Source: Porticoccaceae bacterium (GTDB lineage: Bacteria > Pseudomonadota > Gammaproteobacteria > Pseudomonadales > Porticoccaceae). Taken from it: DNA of 11,606 bases. The notes below the pieces were generated by a model that made no database searches, was not told the origin of the DNA, and saw only the letters and a program-made list of their open reading frames with translations. Shown in pieces: positions 6,012 to 11,606 of the stretch (position 1 is its first letter; each line of letters starts with the position of its first letter). A program made the translations under genes and the position numbers. The stretch spans positions 1 to 11,606 of the forward strand of contig JALOAH010000108.1 of assembly GCA_023228865.1 (NCBI GenBank), given 5' to 3'.

Positions 6012-6716
6012 TCAGGGAGTTACCCCGGATTTTTTCCGCCGCCCCTGATTAAAGAGCACTGTGCGGGACTCATCCGTTACCACCGCCTCCTTTTTAATAT
6101 CCTCTTCAAGGGCATAGGCTCTGATCACTGCAGGGCGCTGACCAATGGCGGTTTTCCAGCGCTTGAGATTGGGGAAGTCCTCCAGATCCATGCCCTGGTG
6201 CTCCGGTAAAATCCAGGGATAGCAGGCCATATCGGCAATGCTGTAGTCGCCAGCGATAAATCCCCTGTTTTCAAGGTGATCGTCGAGAACGCCGTAAAGC
6301 CGCTCCGTTTCTTTAAGAAAGCGAGTGATGGCGTAATCAATTTTTTCCGGGGCGTAATTTCTGAAATGATGATTCTGGCCGAGCATGGGGCCAAGATGGG
6401 CTATTTGCCAGCAAAGCCACTGCAAAACAGCGTATTTTTCGTCCGCTGCTGTGGGCAGAAAGCGCCCGGTTTTTTCCGCCAAGTATTGGAGAATAGCGCC
6501 GGATTCAAAAATGGCCAGGGGTTTGTTGGTGCCCAAGCCCTGATGATCCACCAGCGCCGGAATTTTGTTGTTGGGGGAAATCGCGAGAAAATCCGCGGCG
6601 AATTGCTCTCCAGCACTGATGTTGACGGGAATCAGTTTGTAGTCGAGACCCGCTTCCTCAACAAAAATAGTGATTTTGTGGCCGTTGGGGGTTGGCCAAT
6701 AATAAATATCCAACAT
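6012..6716 (-). CDS. yfcG: Glutathione S-transferase, YfcG-like disulfide-bond reductase
   Basis: A 234-residue cytosolic glutathione transferase. The thioredoxin-fold N-terminal domain carries TPNGHK (9-14); the Thr and Asn there are the glutathione-contacting residues in E. coli YfcG, which lacks a catalytic Cys, Ser or Tyr. SPNNKIPALVDH (48-59) has the cis-proline, ESGAIL (71-76) is the gamma-glutamyl-binding segment, and GPMLGQNHHF (109-118) is shared almost exactly with YfcG. The helical C-terminal domain contains the SIAD capping motif (159-162). Homologues reduce disulfides with two bound glutathiones (Nu class). The C-terminus is about 19 residues longer than E. coli YfcG (215). The ATG overlaps the tesB stop by one base (TAATG), so reading through termination and re-initiation is likely. 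Confidence 0.94.
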   Translation of the reverse strand: MLDIYYWPTPNGHKITIFVEEAGLDYKLIPVNISAGEQFAADFLAISPNNKIPALVDHQGLGTNKPLAIFESGAILQYLAEKTGRFLPTAADEKYAVLQWLCWQIAHLGPMLGQNHHFRNYAPEKIDYAITRFLKETERLYGVLDDHLENRGFIAGDYSIADMACYPWILPEHQGMDLEDFPNLKRWKTAIGQRPAVIRAYALEEDIKKEAVVTDESRTVLFNQGRRKKSGVTP

Positions 6717-7549
6717 TAGGGCACCTCTTTTTGTCTGAGTAAACCTTCCTGACTGGTACTTGCCACCAGGGCTCCGTCTCTGGTGAACACTCTGCCGTGA
6801 CTGAAGCCGCGGCTGTTGCTGGTGGATTCGGCGCGGCAGTCGTAAAAAAACCAGTCGTCGGCGCGAAACGGGCGATGAAACCAGATGGCGTGATCCAACG
6901 AGGCAACCACCATATTGGGCAGGGCGCTGCCAATTTGCCAGGGTTGCCGGGCGTGGGGAACGAAAGCCGAGAGCAGCAAGCCCATATCGGAAATATAGGC
7001 GAGAACAGAGCAGTGGGCATCCTGGCCTTCGGGCAGGGGGTGCTTGGTTCTTACCCACATTTGAAAGGAATCCGGCGCGGTTTTTTCTTCTTCATTTAAA
7101 ATGTAGGCATCGAGAAATTGCGATTGAAACTGGTTTTCGGCGACGCGGCTGCCGTCGATAACGCCATCGAGCAGGTCTGTGGGGGGAAAGCCCTGGTTGT
7201 AAAATTCCAGCCCTGGTTGATTGACCTGAAAGGATGCCGACAGGTGGAAAATCTGGTGGCCGTGCTGAATGGCCACCACACGGCGGGAAGAAAAACTGCC
7301 GCCATCGCGGCTGCGATCCACGGTGTAGAGAATGGGCGCATTGACATCGCCACGGCGCAAAAAATAGGCGTGGGCGGAGTGAATGCTGCGGTCATCATCA
7401 ACGGTAGACTGCGCCGCCTTGATGGCCTGCCCCAGTACTTGGCCGCCGTAGACCTGGCCGGTTTTAAAGTCTTTGCTCTGGCCGCGAAAAAAATTGTCGT
7501 CCAGTCGTTCGCAATTCATAAACTGGAGCAGTGAATTGGTGTCCGTCAT
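6716..7549 (-). CDS. tesB: Acyl-CoA thioesterase II
   Basis: A 277-residue cytosolic enzyme that hydrolyses medium- and long-chain acyl-CoA to free fatty acid and CoA; E. coli TesB has 286 residues. It is a double hot-dog protein. Family blocks include FRGQSKD (21-27), VYGGQVLGQA (33-42) and IHSAHAYFLRRGD (56-68) in the first half. The second half has SLDHAIWFHRPF (217-228). The catalytic triad is conserved: Asp219, Thr243 (in ESTS) and Gln267 (in SQEG), matching D204, T228 and Q278 of E. coli. The ATG at 7549 has AAGGA seven bases upstream. It lies 45 bases after prlC with no terminator between, and its stop overlaps yfcG. With a phasin in the window, a role in balancing acyl-CoA is conceivable but inferred. 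Confidence 0.95.
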   Translation of the reverse strand: MTDTNSLLQFMNCERLDDNFFRGQSKDFKTGQVYGGQVLGQAIKAAQSTVDDDRSIHSAHAYFLRRGDVNAPILYTVDRSRDGGSFSSRRVVAIQHGHQIFHLSASFQVNQPGLEFYNQGFPPTDLLDGVIDGSRVAENQFQSQFLDAYILNEEEKTAPDSFQMWVRTKHPLPEGQDAHCSVLAYISDMGLLLSAFVPHARQPWQIGSALPNMVVASLDHAIWFHRPFRADDWFFYDCRAESTSNSRGFSHGRVFTRDGALVASTSQEGLLRQKEVP

Positions 7550-7594
7550 AACTTAATCCTTACTGTTGCTTGGCGCTGCCTGTTTTCTGCGGGG

Positions 7595-9628
7595 TTAGGC
7601 TGCATTTTCGCGCACTCTAATACCACTGTGGCGCAGCAATGCTTCCTGGGAAGGCTGGCGGCCACGGAAATTGACAAACAGAGTCATGGCATCTTCAGAG
7701 CCGCCCTTGCTGAGAATGTCAGAGAGGAATTTACGGCCAGTGGCAGGATTCATCACGCCTTCCTCTTCAAATAATGAAAAGGCATCCGCAGACAGCACTT
7801 CTGCCCATTTGTAGCTGTAGTAACCGGCGGCGTAGCCACCGGCAAAAATATGGGAAAAACCGTGTTGAAAGCGGTTAAACGCCGGCGGTTGCATAACGGC
7901 TATCTGCCTGCGAACGCTATCCAAAAGCTGCTGAATGTCGTTTGCACTTTGCGGTGCTGGCGCCCTATGGAGTTTCAGATCAAACAGAGCGAACTCCAGT
8001 TGGCGCAGCATCTGCATCCCCGACTGAAAGTTGCGCGCCGCCAGCAGCTTGTCGAGAAGTTCGTCCGGCAGGGGTTCGCCGCCCTGATAATGGCCGGAAA
8101 TCAGCGGAATCGCTTCCCGTTGCCAGCACCAGTTTTCGAGAAACTGGCTGGGCAATTCCACCGCATCCCAGGCAACACCGTTGATGCCGGCCACATGGAG
8201 GACATCGATTTCGGTGAGCATATGGTGGAGGCCGTGGCCAAATTCGTGGAATAAGGTGGTGACCTCGTCGTGGTTGAGGAGGGCGGGGCGATCTTTTGTC
8301 GGCGGCGAGAAATTGCAGGTGAGAAACGCCACCGGCTGCTGAACTCGGTCGCCGAGGTGGCGGCGGCCACAGTAATTGGCCATCCAGGCGCCACCGCGTT
8401 TTTTGGCGCGGGCGTAGAGATCCAGATAAAAGGTCGCCACCGCCTGGCCGTTTTTGTTGATCTGGTAACAGCGGGCATCCGGGTGCCAGAGATCCGCATC
8501 TTTTTTCGCCTCAAAACTGAGGCCAAAGAGTTCCCCGGTGATGGCGAAGAGACCGTCAATGACTTTGTCCGCGGGAAAATAAGGGCGCAACTGCTCCTGG
8601 GAAACCGCATAGTGCTGCTCCCGCAATTTCTCACTGTAGTAACTGGTGTCCCAGGCTTCTAAATCGTCGCAGCCGAGGTTGGCGGCGAATGCCCTGAGCT
8701 CGTCCAGCTCCTGTTGCGCCTGGGGCTTGGTTGCCTTCGCCAGATTTTCAAGGAAATCCAGCACCTGCTGCGGCGATTCCGCCATTTTCGGCTCCAGGGA
8801 CAGCTCCGCATAATTGGCAAAGCCGAGTAAATGAGCCATTTCCTGCCGCAATTGCAGGGTTTCCACCATAATCTGGCTGTTGTCCCAGTTGCCGGACTGG
8901 CTGCTCTGGTCGGAGGCGCGGGTGACATAGGCCTGGTAAAACTCGCGGCGCAAATCCCGGTTGTCGGCGTACTGCATCACCGGCAGATAGGAGGGAATAT
9001 CCAGGGTGAGACGGTAACCGGGCTTGCCCTTGGCCTCCGCCTGCTGGCGGTAATGTTGCAGTGCAGTCTCCGGCAGCCCGGCGAGGGCGCTTGCGTCATC
9101 AAGCCATTTTTCCCAGTTGTCACTGGCGTCGAGCACATTGTTGGAAAACTGGGTGCCCAGCTCGCTCAAACGCTGGCGAATGTCGCTAAAACGGCGGCGT
9201 TTGTCGCTGTCCAAGGCGACACCGGAAAGGCGAAAATCCCGCAGCATATGCTCAACGGCTTTTTGTTGGGCGCGGCTGAGTCCAGCAAAATCTTCACTGT
9301 CGGCCAGGGCTTTGACGGCGGTGTACAGCGCCTGATTCTGCCCCATATCGCTGTGGTAGGCGGTGAGCAGGGGCAGGCAGCTGTCGTAGGCCTTGCGCAG
9401 CTCGTCGCTGTTCATCACGCCATTGAGGTGACTTACCGGCGACCAGAACTTGTCGAGGCGATCATCCATGTCTTCCAGCGGCGCCATCAGGTTTTCCCAG
9501 CGGTAGGGGGGCGGCTGCGCGGTGAGCTCGTCGACCTCGCGACGGCACTGGTCGAGGAGCGCCTGCAGCTGCTGGGGCAATGCGGAAATTTCAATGGTGC
9601 TGAACGTGGGGAGAGAATCTTGGTTCAT
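7595..9628 (-). CDS. prlC: Oligopeptidase A (M3 zinc metallopeptidase)
   Basis: A 677-residue cytosolic endopeptidase; E. coli OpdA/PrlC has 680. It degrades short peptides, including cleaved signal peptides. The zinc site is complete: HEFGH at 461-465 supplies two His ligands and the catalytic Glu462, and Glu491 in VELPSQ is the third ligand. The FAGGYAAGYYSY segment (about 595-606) carries the substrate-binding tyrosines of the M3 family. The N-terminal about 200 residues are the helical half of the clam-shaped fold. There is no signal peptide. The ATG at 9628 has AGG six bases upstream. It heads the tesB-yfcG-DUF1415-yaeQ group, with an extended -10 promoter at 9662-9670. In E. coli prlC is followed by rsmJ instead, so this arrangement differs. 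Confidence 0.96.
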   Translation of the reverse strand: MNQDSLPTFSTIEISALPQQLQALLDQCRREVDELTAQPPPYRWENLMAPLEDMDDRLDKFWSPVSHLNGVMNSDELRKAYDSCLPLLTAYHSDMGQNQALYTAVKALADSEDFAGLSRAQQKAVEHMLRDFRLSGVALDSDKRRRFSDIRQRLSELGTQFSNNVLDASDNWEKWLDDASALAGLPETALQHYRQQAEAKGKPGYRLTLDIPSYLPVMQYADNRDLRREFYQAYVTRASDQSSQSGNWDNSQIMVETLQLRQEMAHLLGFANYAELSLEPKMAESPQQVLDFLENLAKATKPQAQQELDELRAFAANLGCDDLEAWDTSYYSEKLREQHYAVSQEQLRPYFPADKVIDGLFAITGELFGLSFEAKKDADLWHPDARCYQINKNGQAVATFYLDLYARAKKRGGAWMANYCGRRHLGDRVQQPVAFLTCNFSPPTKDRPALLNHDEVTTLFHEFGHGLHHMLTEIDVLHVAGINGVAWDAVELPSQFLENWCWQREAIPLISGHYQGGEPLPDELLDKLLAARNFQSGMQMLRQLEFALFDLKLHRAPAPQSANDIQQLLDSVRRQIAVMQPPAFNRFQHGFSHIFAGGYAAGYYSYKWAEVLSADAFSLFEEEGVMNPATGRKFLSDILSKGGSEDAMTLFVNFRGRQPSQEALLRHSGIRVRENAA

Positions 9629-9661
9629 GGGCTACCTGGTACTGCTAATTCATGTTGGGGG

Positions 9662-9670
9662 AGTATAACA
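9662..9670 (-). promoter_or_regulatory. Candidate extended -10 promoter for prlC
   Basis: On the minus strand TGTTATACT: TATACT (five of six against TATAAT) with a TG one base before it, the extended -10 form. No good -35 is visible. Transcription would start near 9655, about 27 bases before the prlC ATG. Confidence 0.45.
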
Positions 9671-9681
9671 ACAATGGCCGT

Positions 9682-9753
9682 GACTCTGGGCTATAGGGAC
9701 TATTGGTATGAGCTATTGGCATCGGTTATTCATGCCAGCTATTTGTGCTGTTA
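9682..9753. repeat. Degenerate 13-bp tandem repeat
   Basis: Successive units end in CTA or TTA: TTGGTATGAGCTA (9703-9715), TTGGCATCGGTTA (9716-9728), TTCATGCCAGCTA (9729-9741) and a 12-base TTTGTGCTGTTA (9742-9753). Weaker units may precede them at 9682-9702. The last unit contains the DUF1653 stop codon. A TGGCAT/ATGCCA hairpin (9717-9737) lies within the array and could affect the end of the upstream transcript, though it has no T tract. Confidence 0.4.
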
Positions 9754-10002
9754 ATTTTCGTGGCCGCCCTCATTGTTGCTATCGCCAACATAGGCAAAGC
9801 GTTTCACTAATTTACCGTCCCGTTCGATGGTTTCGTCGAACATGACCAATGGCCGCACCCAGATACCGCGCTCGCCGTAGAGCGCCTGGTAGACCACCAT
9901 GTCTTCGCCGCTTTCGCTGTGGCGGGCGATATGAAGAAGGGAATAGAGGTTGCCTTTAAAGTGGCGGTAGAGGCCTTTTTTTAATGAAGGTTGTTCAGTC
10001 AT
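9751..10002 (-). CDS. DUF1653 family protein
   Basis: An 83-residue protein of the DUF1653 family (PF07866). GLYRHFKGNLYSLLHIARHSE (10-30, interrupted here as YRHFKG and LLHIARHSE blocks), MVVYQALYGE (35-44) and WVRPLVMF (48-55) are the family core. The function is unknown. The charged C-terminal tail (GDSNNEGGHEN) is probably disordered. Its ATG overlaps the stop of the PNPOx-like gene by one base (TGATG), so translation is probably coupled. It is the last gene of the ABC-LEA2-PNPOx group. No transmembrane segment or catalytic motif is visible. Confidence 0.88.
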   Translation of the reverse strand: MTEQPSLKKGLYRHFKGNLYSLLHIARHSESGEDMVVYQALYGERGIWVRPLVMFDETIERDGKLVKRFAYVGDSNNEGGHEN

Positions 10003-10454
10003 CAGGTCATCCGTTCGCTGAAATCCCAGCTGGTGACCCAGGTGGGGGTAATGCGCACCAGGTATTCTTCATCGCTGCGGCTTAACAGCCATTTGGCCAG
10101 TTGGCTTTGGCTGTCCCCCAGGTATCTGACAATCAGCTCGTGCAAATTTTCACCGGCGTTTTCCACAAGCAGGGCGGCGTTGCCCTGGCCGCGCACACCG
10201 CGATAGGGGGCGGTATCGGCGGCAATTTCAAAACCACAGCGGGGATCTTTTGCCAGCAGTTTTGCCACCAGGGAGCTGCGGTGCACGGCGCAGTACAGAG
10301 CGCCATCCTGGTATTTAAACCAGTGGGAGGCGACCAGGGGAAAACCTTTGTCGCTGTTGCAGGCGAGGCGCATGGGAATCACCGCCGTGCTGAGAAAGTC
10401 GATGATTTCCGCTTCGCTGTATTTGCTGGACTCTTTGATGGTAAAAAAAGCCAT
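10002..10454 (-). CDS. Pyridoxamine 5'-phosphate oxidase-like flavin-barrel protein
   Basis: A 150-residue protein of the PNPOx-like FMN-binding split-barrel superfamily. The pattern PLVASHWFKYQDGALYCAV (39-57), then SSLVAKLLAKDPRCGFEIA (60-78), then GVRGQGNAALL (86-96) is the typical order of strands and helix: a substrate strand, the S..V..L..DPR.. helix, and the G.RG.G.A strand. This is far shorter than true PdxH (about 215), so the substrate is unknown; many relatives bind FMN, F420 or heme. The ATG at 10454 was chosen because the protein then begins MAFFTIKE, followed directly by the helix; the open frame further upstream overlaps the LEA2 gene. A weak GAG motif lies about ten bases upstream. 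It lies 28 bases after LEA2 and overlaps DUF1653. Confidence 0.82.
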   Translation of the reverse strand: MAFFTIKESSKYSEAEIIDFLSTAVIPMRLACNSDKGFPLVASHWFKYQDGALYCAVHRSSLVAKLLAKDPRCGFEIAADTAPYRGVRGQGNAALLVENAGENLHELIVRYLGDSQSQLAKWLLSRSDEEYLVRITPTWVTSWDFSERMT

Positions 10455-10482
10455 GTCTAAAATCTCGTTATTGCTGGAACCG

Positions 10483-10974
10483 TTACTGGGATTGCTGCTG
10501 TAGTAGCCCCTGTTGGCCAAGATTGATTGAACCGGTCTCCTTGATGCGCACGGGCACCGCAAAACGGCCAACATCCAGGCGCGCTTCCAGTTCGTAATCA
10601 ATGGCTTTGGCGGGATTTCTCATCATATCTGCGGCCAGTTGCACGGCGCCGAGGAGGTTGGTTGCCGCTTCCAGCTCCACCTCCGCTTCGCCGTAACCGG
10701 GAATGCGGGGAATATGGGAAGAGACGCCGCTGATGAGTTTCTGACCCCGAATATTGATGCTGTAGGACATTCCGGAAATGTTGATGTTGCTGCGGTTGGG
10801 GTTGACGATCCGCAAGCCGATAAGAAAGCGCTGTTCAAGGCCGCTGCCGGCCATGGGCATAATTTTGGTGAGGTAGATTTCCGGGTCTTGATAGTCCCGC
10901 TGCAGGCCGGTGCAGGCGGACAGCAACATGAGCACAAAAGCCATTGGCAACCAGGTGAAGAGTTTTTTGTTCAT
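10483..10974 (-). CDS. LEA type 2 (WHy-domain) lipoprotein
   Basis: A 163-residue lipoprotein. Basic MNKK, a hydrophobic core and the lipobox LLSAC put the lipidated cysteine at residue 21. The +2 residue is Thr, not Asp, so the outer membrane is expected. The rest is a WHy/LEA2 beta-sandwich: FLIGLRIVNPNRSNINISG (50-68) has the RVxNPN motif, then SYSINIRGQKLISGVS (70-85) and PGYGEAEVELEA (92-103). LEA2 proteins in bacteria are linked to desiccation or stress in general terms, but no partner is known. The start is the ATG at 10974, with GGAG seven bases upstream. It follows the ABC ATPase by 37 bases. An in-frame extension upstream would bury the signal peptide, so it was rejected. Confidence 0.9.
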   Translation of the reverse strand: MNKKLFTWLPMAFVLMLLSACTGLQRDYQDPEIYLTKIMPMAGSGLEQRFLIGLRIVNPNRSNINISGMSYSINIRGQKLISGVSSHIPRIPGYGEAEVELEAATNLLGAVQLAADMMRNPAKAIDYELEARLDVGRFAVPVRIKETGSINLGQQGLLQQQSQ

Positions 10975-11011
10975 GGTGGCGCTCCGTGAAATGGGTAGGG
11001 TTAAACCGGCC

Positions 11012-11606
11012 TCAGCCATTGGCGAACCTGGGAATGGCAGCCAGCAGTTGTTGTGTGTATTGTTCTTTCGGTGCAGTCCAGAGGGTTGCTGTCGCCCCCT
11101 GTTCAATAATTTCGCCGTGGTGCATCACCAGCACCCGATCCGCGATGTAACGAATCACCGCCAGGTCGTGGGAAATAAACAGCATGGTGAGATTGTGCTT
11201 GTCGACCAGGGCGAGAATCAGATCAAGAATCTGCGCCTGAATGGTCACATCCAGGGCTGACACCGGTTCGTCAGCGACGATAAATTCCGGTTTGGTGGCG
11301 ATGGCGCGACCCACGGCAATGCGCTGGCGCTGGCCGCCGGAAAATTCGTGGGGATATTTGCGAATGTAGGCGCGGGCGAGGCCGACATCGTCCATCAGTT
11401 CCAACACCTGGCGGGTTACAGTTTTTTTGCTGGCGAGGCCGTGCACCAGCAGAGGTTCCGCCAAGGTTTCAAAGATGGTCATGCGCGGATTGAGGGACGC
11501 ATAGGGATCCTGAAAAATCATCTGCATTTTGCGCCGCCAGGGCTTCATTTGCCGCGACGACAGCTCCGCGAGATTGTGGCCATCGTAATGGATGGCGCCA
11601 CTGGTG
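11012..11606 (-). CDS. Peptide-type ABC transporter ATP-binding protein, 5' part cut by window edge
   Basis: About 197 C-terminal residues of an OppF/DppF-like ATPase that powers peptide or related uptake at the inner membrane. Visible in order: TSGAIHYDG and the Q-loop block QMIFQDPYASLNPRM, the signature SGGQRQRI, Walker B FIVADEPVSALD, and the H-loop LFISHDLAVI. Walker A lies outside the window. The protein ends soon after YTQQLLAAIP, so the roughly 50-residue oligopeptide C-terminal region (PF08352) typical of OppF/DppF is absent. That ending is more like YejF, where two ATPase halves are fused and the second half stops at the same place; this would make it the second half of a fused protein of about 530 residues. 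The open frame continues to the edge, so length cannot be decided. It is probably the first gene of the LEA2 group visible here. Confidence 0.88.
   Translation of the reverse strand, partial: TSGAIHYDGHNLAELSSRQMKPWRRKMQMIFQDPYASLNPRMTIFETLAEPLLVHGLASKKTVTRQVLELMDDVGLARAYIRKYPHEFSGGQRQRIAVGRAIATKPEFIVADEPVSALDVTIQAQILDLILALVDKHNLTMLFISHDLAVIRYIADRVLVMHHGEIIEQGATATLWTAPKEQYTQQLLAAIPRFANG

Noticed and set aside
6717..7058. N-terminal extension of the YfcG-like gene
   Set aside because: This part is tesB read in another frame; the glutathione transferase starts at the ATG at 6716, in line with E. coli YfcG.
8831..9754. 307-residue open frame antisense to prlC
   Set aside because: It lies opposite well-conserved M3 peptidase sequence, and its product has no recognisable domain.

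Overview
The window reads as a chromosomal segment from a gammaproteobacterium, probably a marine or environmental one near the Cellvibrionales/Pseudomonadales. The evidence is gene content: a PhaF/PhaI-type phasin beside a PhaD-like TetR regulator, YbiT-type ABC-F ATPase, YaeQ, oligopeptidase A, TesB and a YfcG-type glutathione transferase. Protein similarities are recalled from known families, since no search could be run. I see no insertion sequence, prophage, tRNA, rRNA or CRISPR array. Most of the window is core housekeeping DNA.

Left part (1-2666): a truncated phasin gene runs leftward and a PhaD-like TetR regulator runs rightward. Their 122-base divergent spacer carries an 18-bp imperfect palindrome and a weaker copy 33 bp upstream, which together look like operators. 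A DUF502 membrane protein gene converges on the regulator, and a 20-bp ATTCC/GGAAT hairpin repeat lies between them. A CigR-family secreted protein is divergent from DUF502 and has its own sigma70-like promoter. A 421-base stretch without a convincing gene follows, ending in a promoter.

Centre (2667-4842): three rightward genes overlap or abut like one translationally coupled operon: ybiT (ABC-F ribosome-associated ATPase, TTG start), a one-domain RRM protein, and a VF530-family putative DNA-binding protein. A bulged hairpin with a T tract lies just after them.

Right part (4843-11606): every gene is leftward. One group is prlC, tesB, yfcG, DUF1415 and yaeQ, with gaps of 45, -1, 4 and 37 bases and an extended -10 promoter before prlC. 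Upstream of it is another group: the C-terminal part of a peptide-type ABC transporter ATPase (cut by the window edge), a LEA2/WHy lipoprotein, a PNPOx-like flavin-barrel protein and a DUF1653 protein, with gaps of 37, 28 and -1 bases. A degenerate 13-bp tandem repeat lies between the two groups.

The most unusual items are the ABC-F/RRM/VF530 coupling, the phasin/regulator operator pair and the unexplained 421-base gap. I see no clear evidence of a wholly new system.
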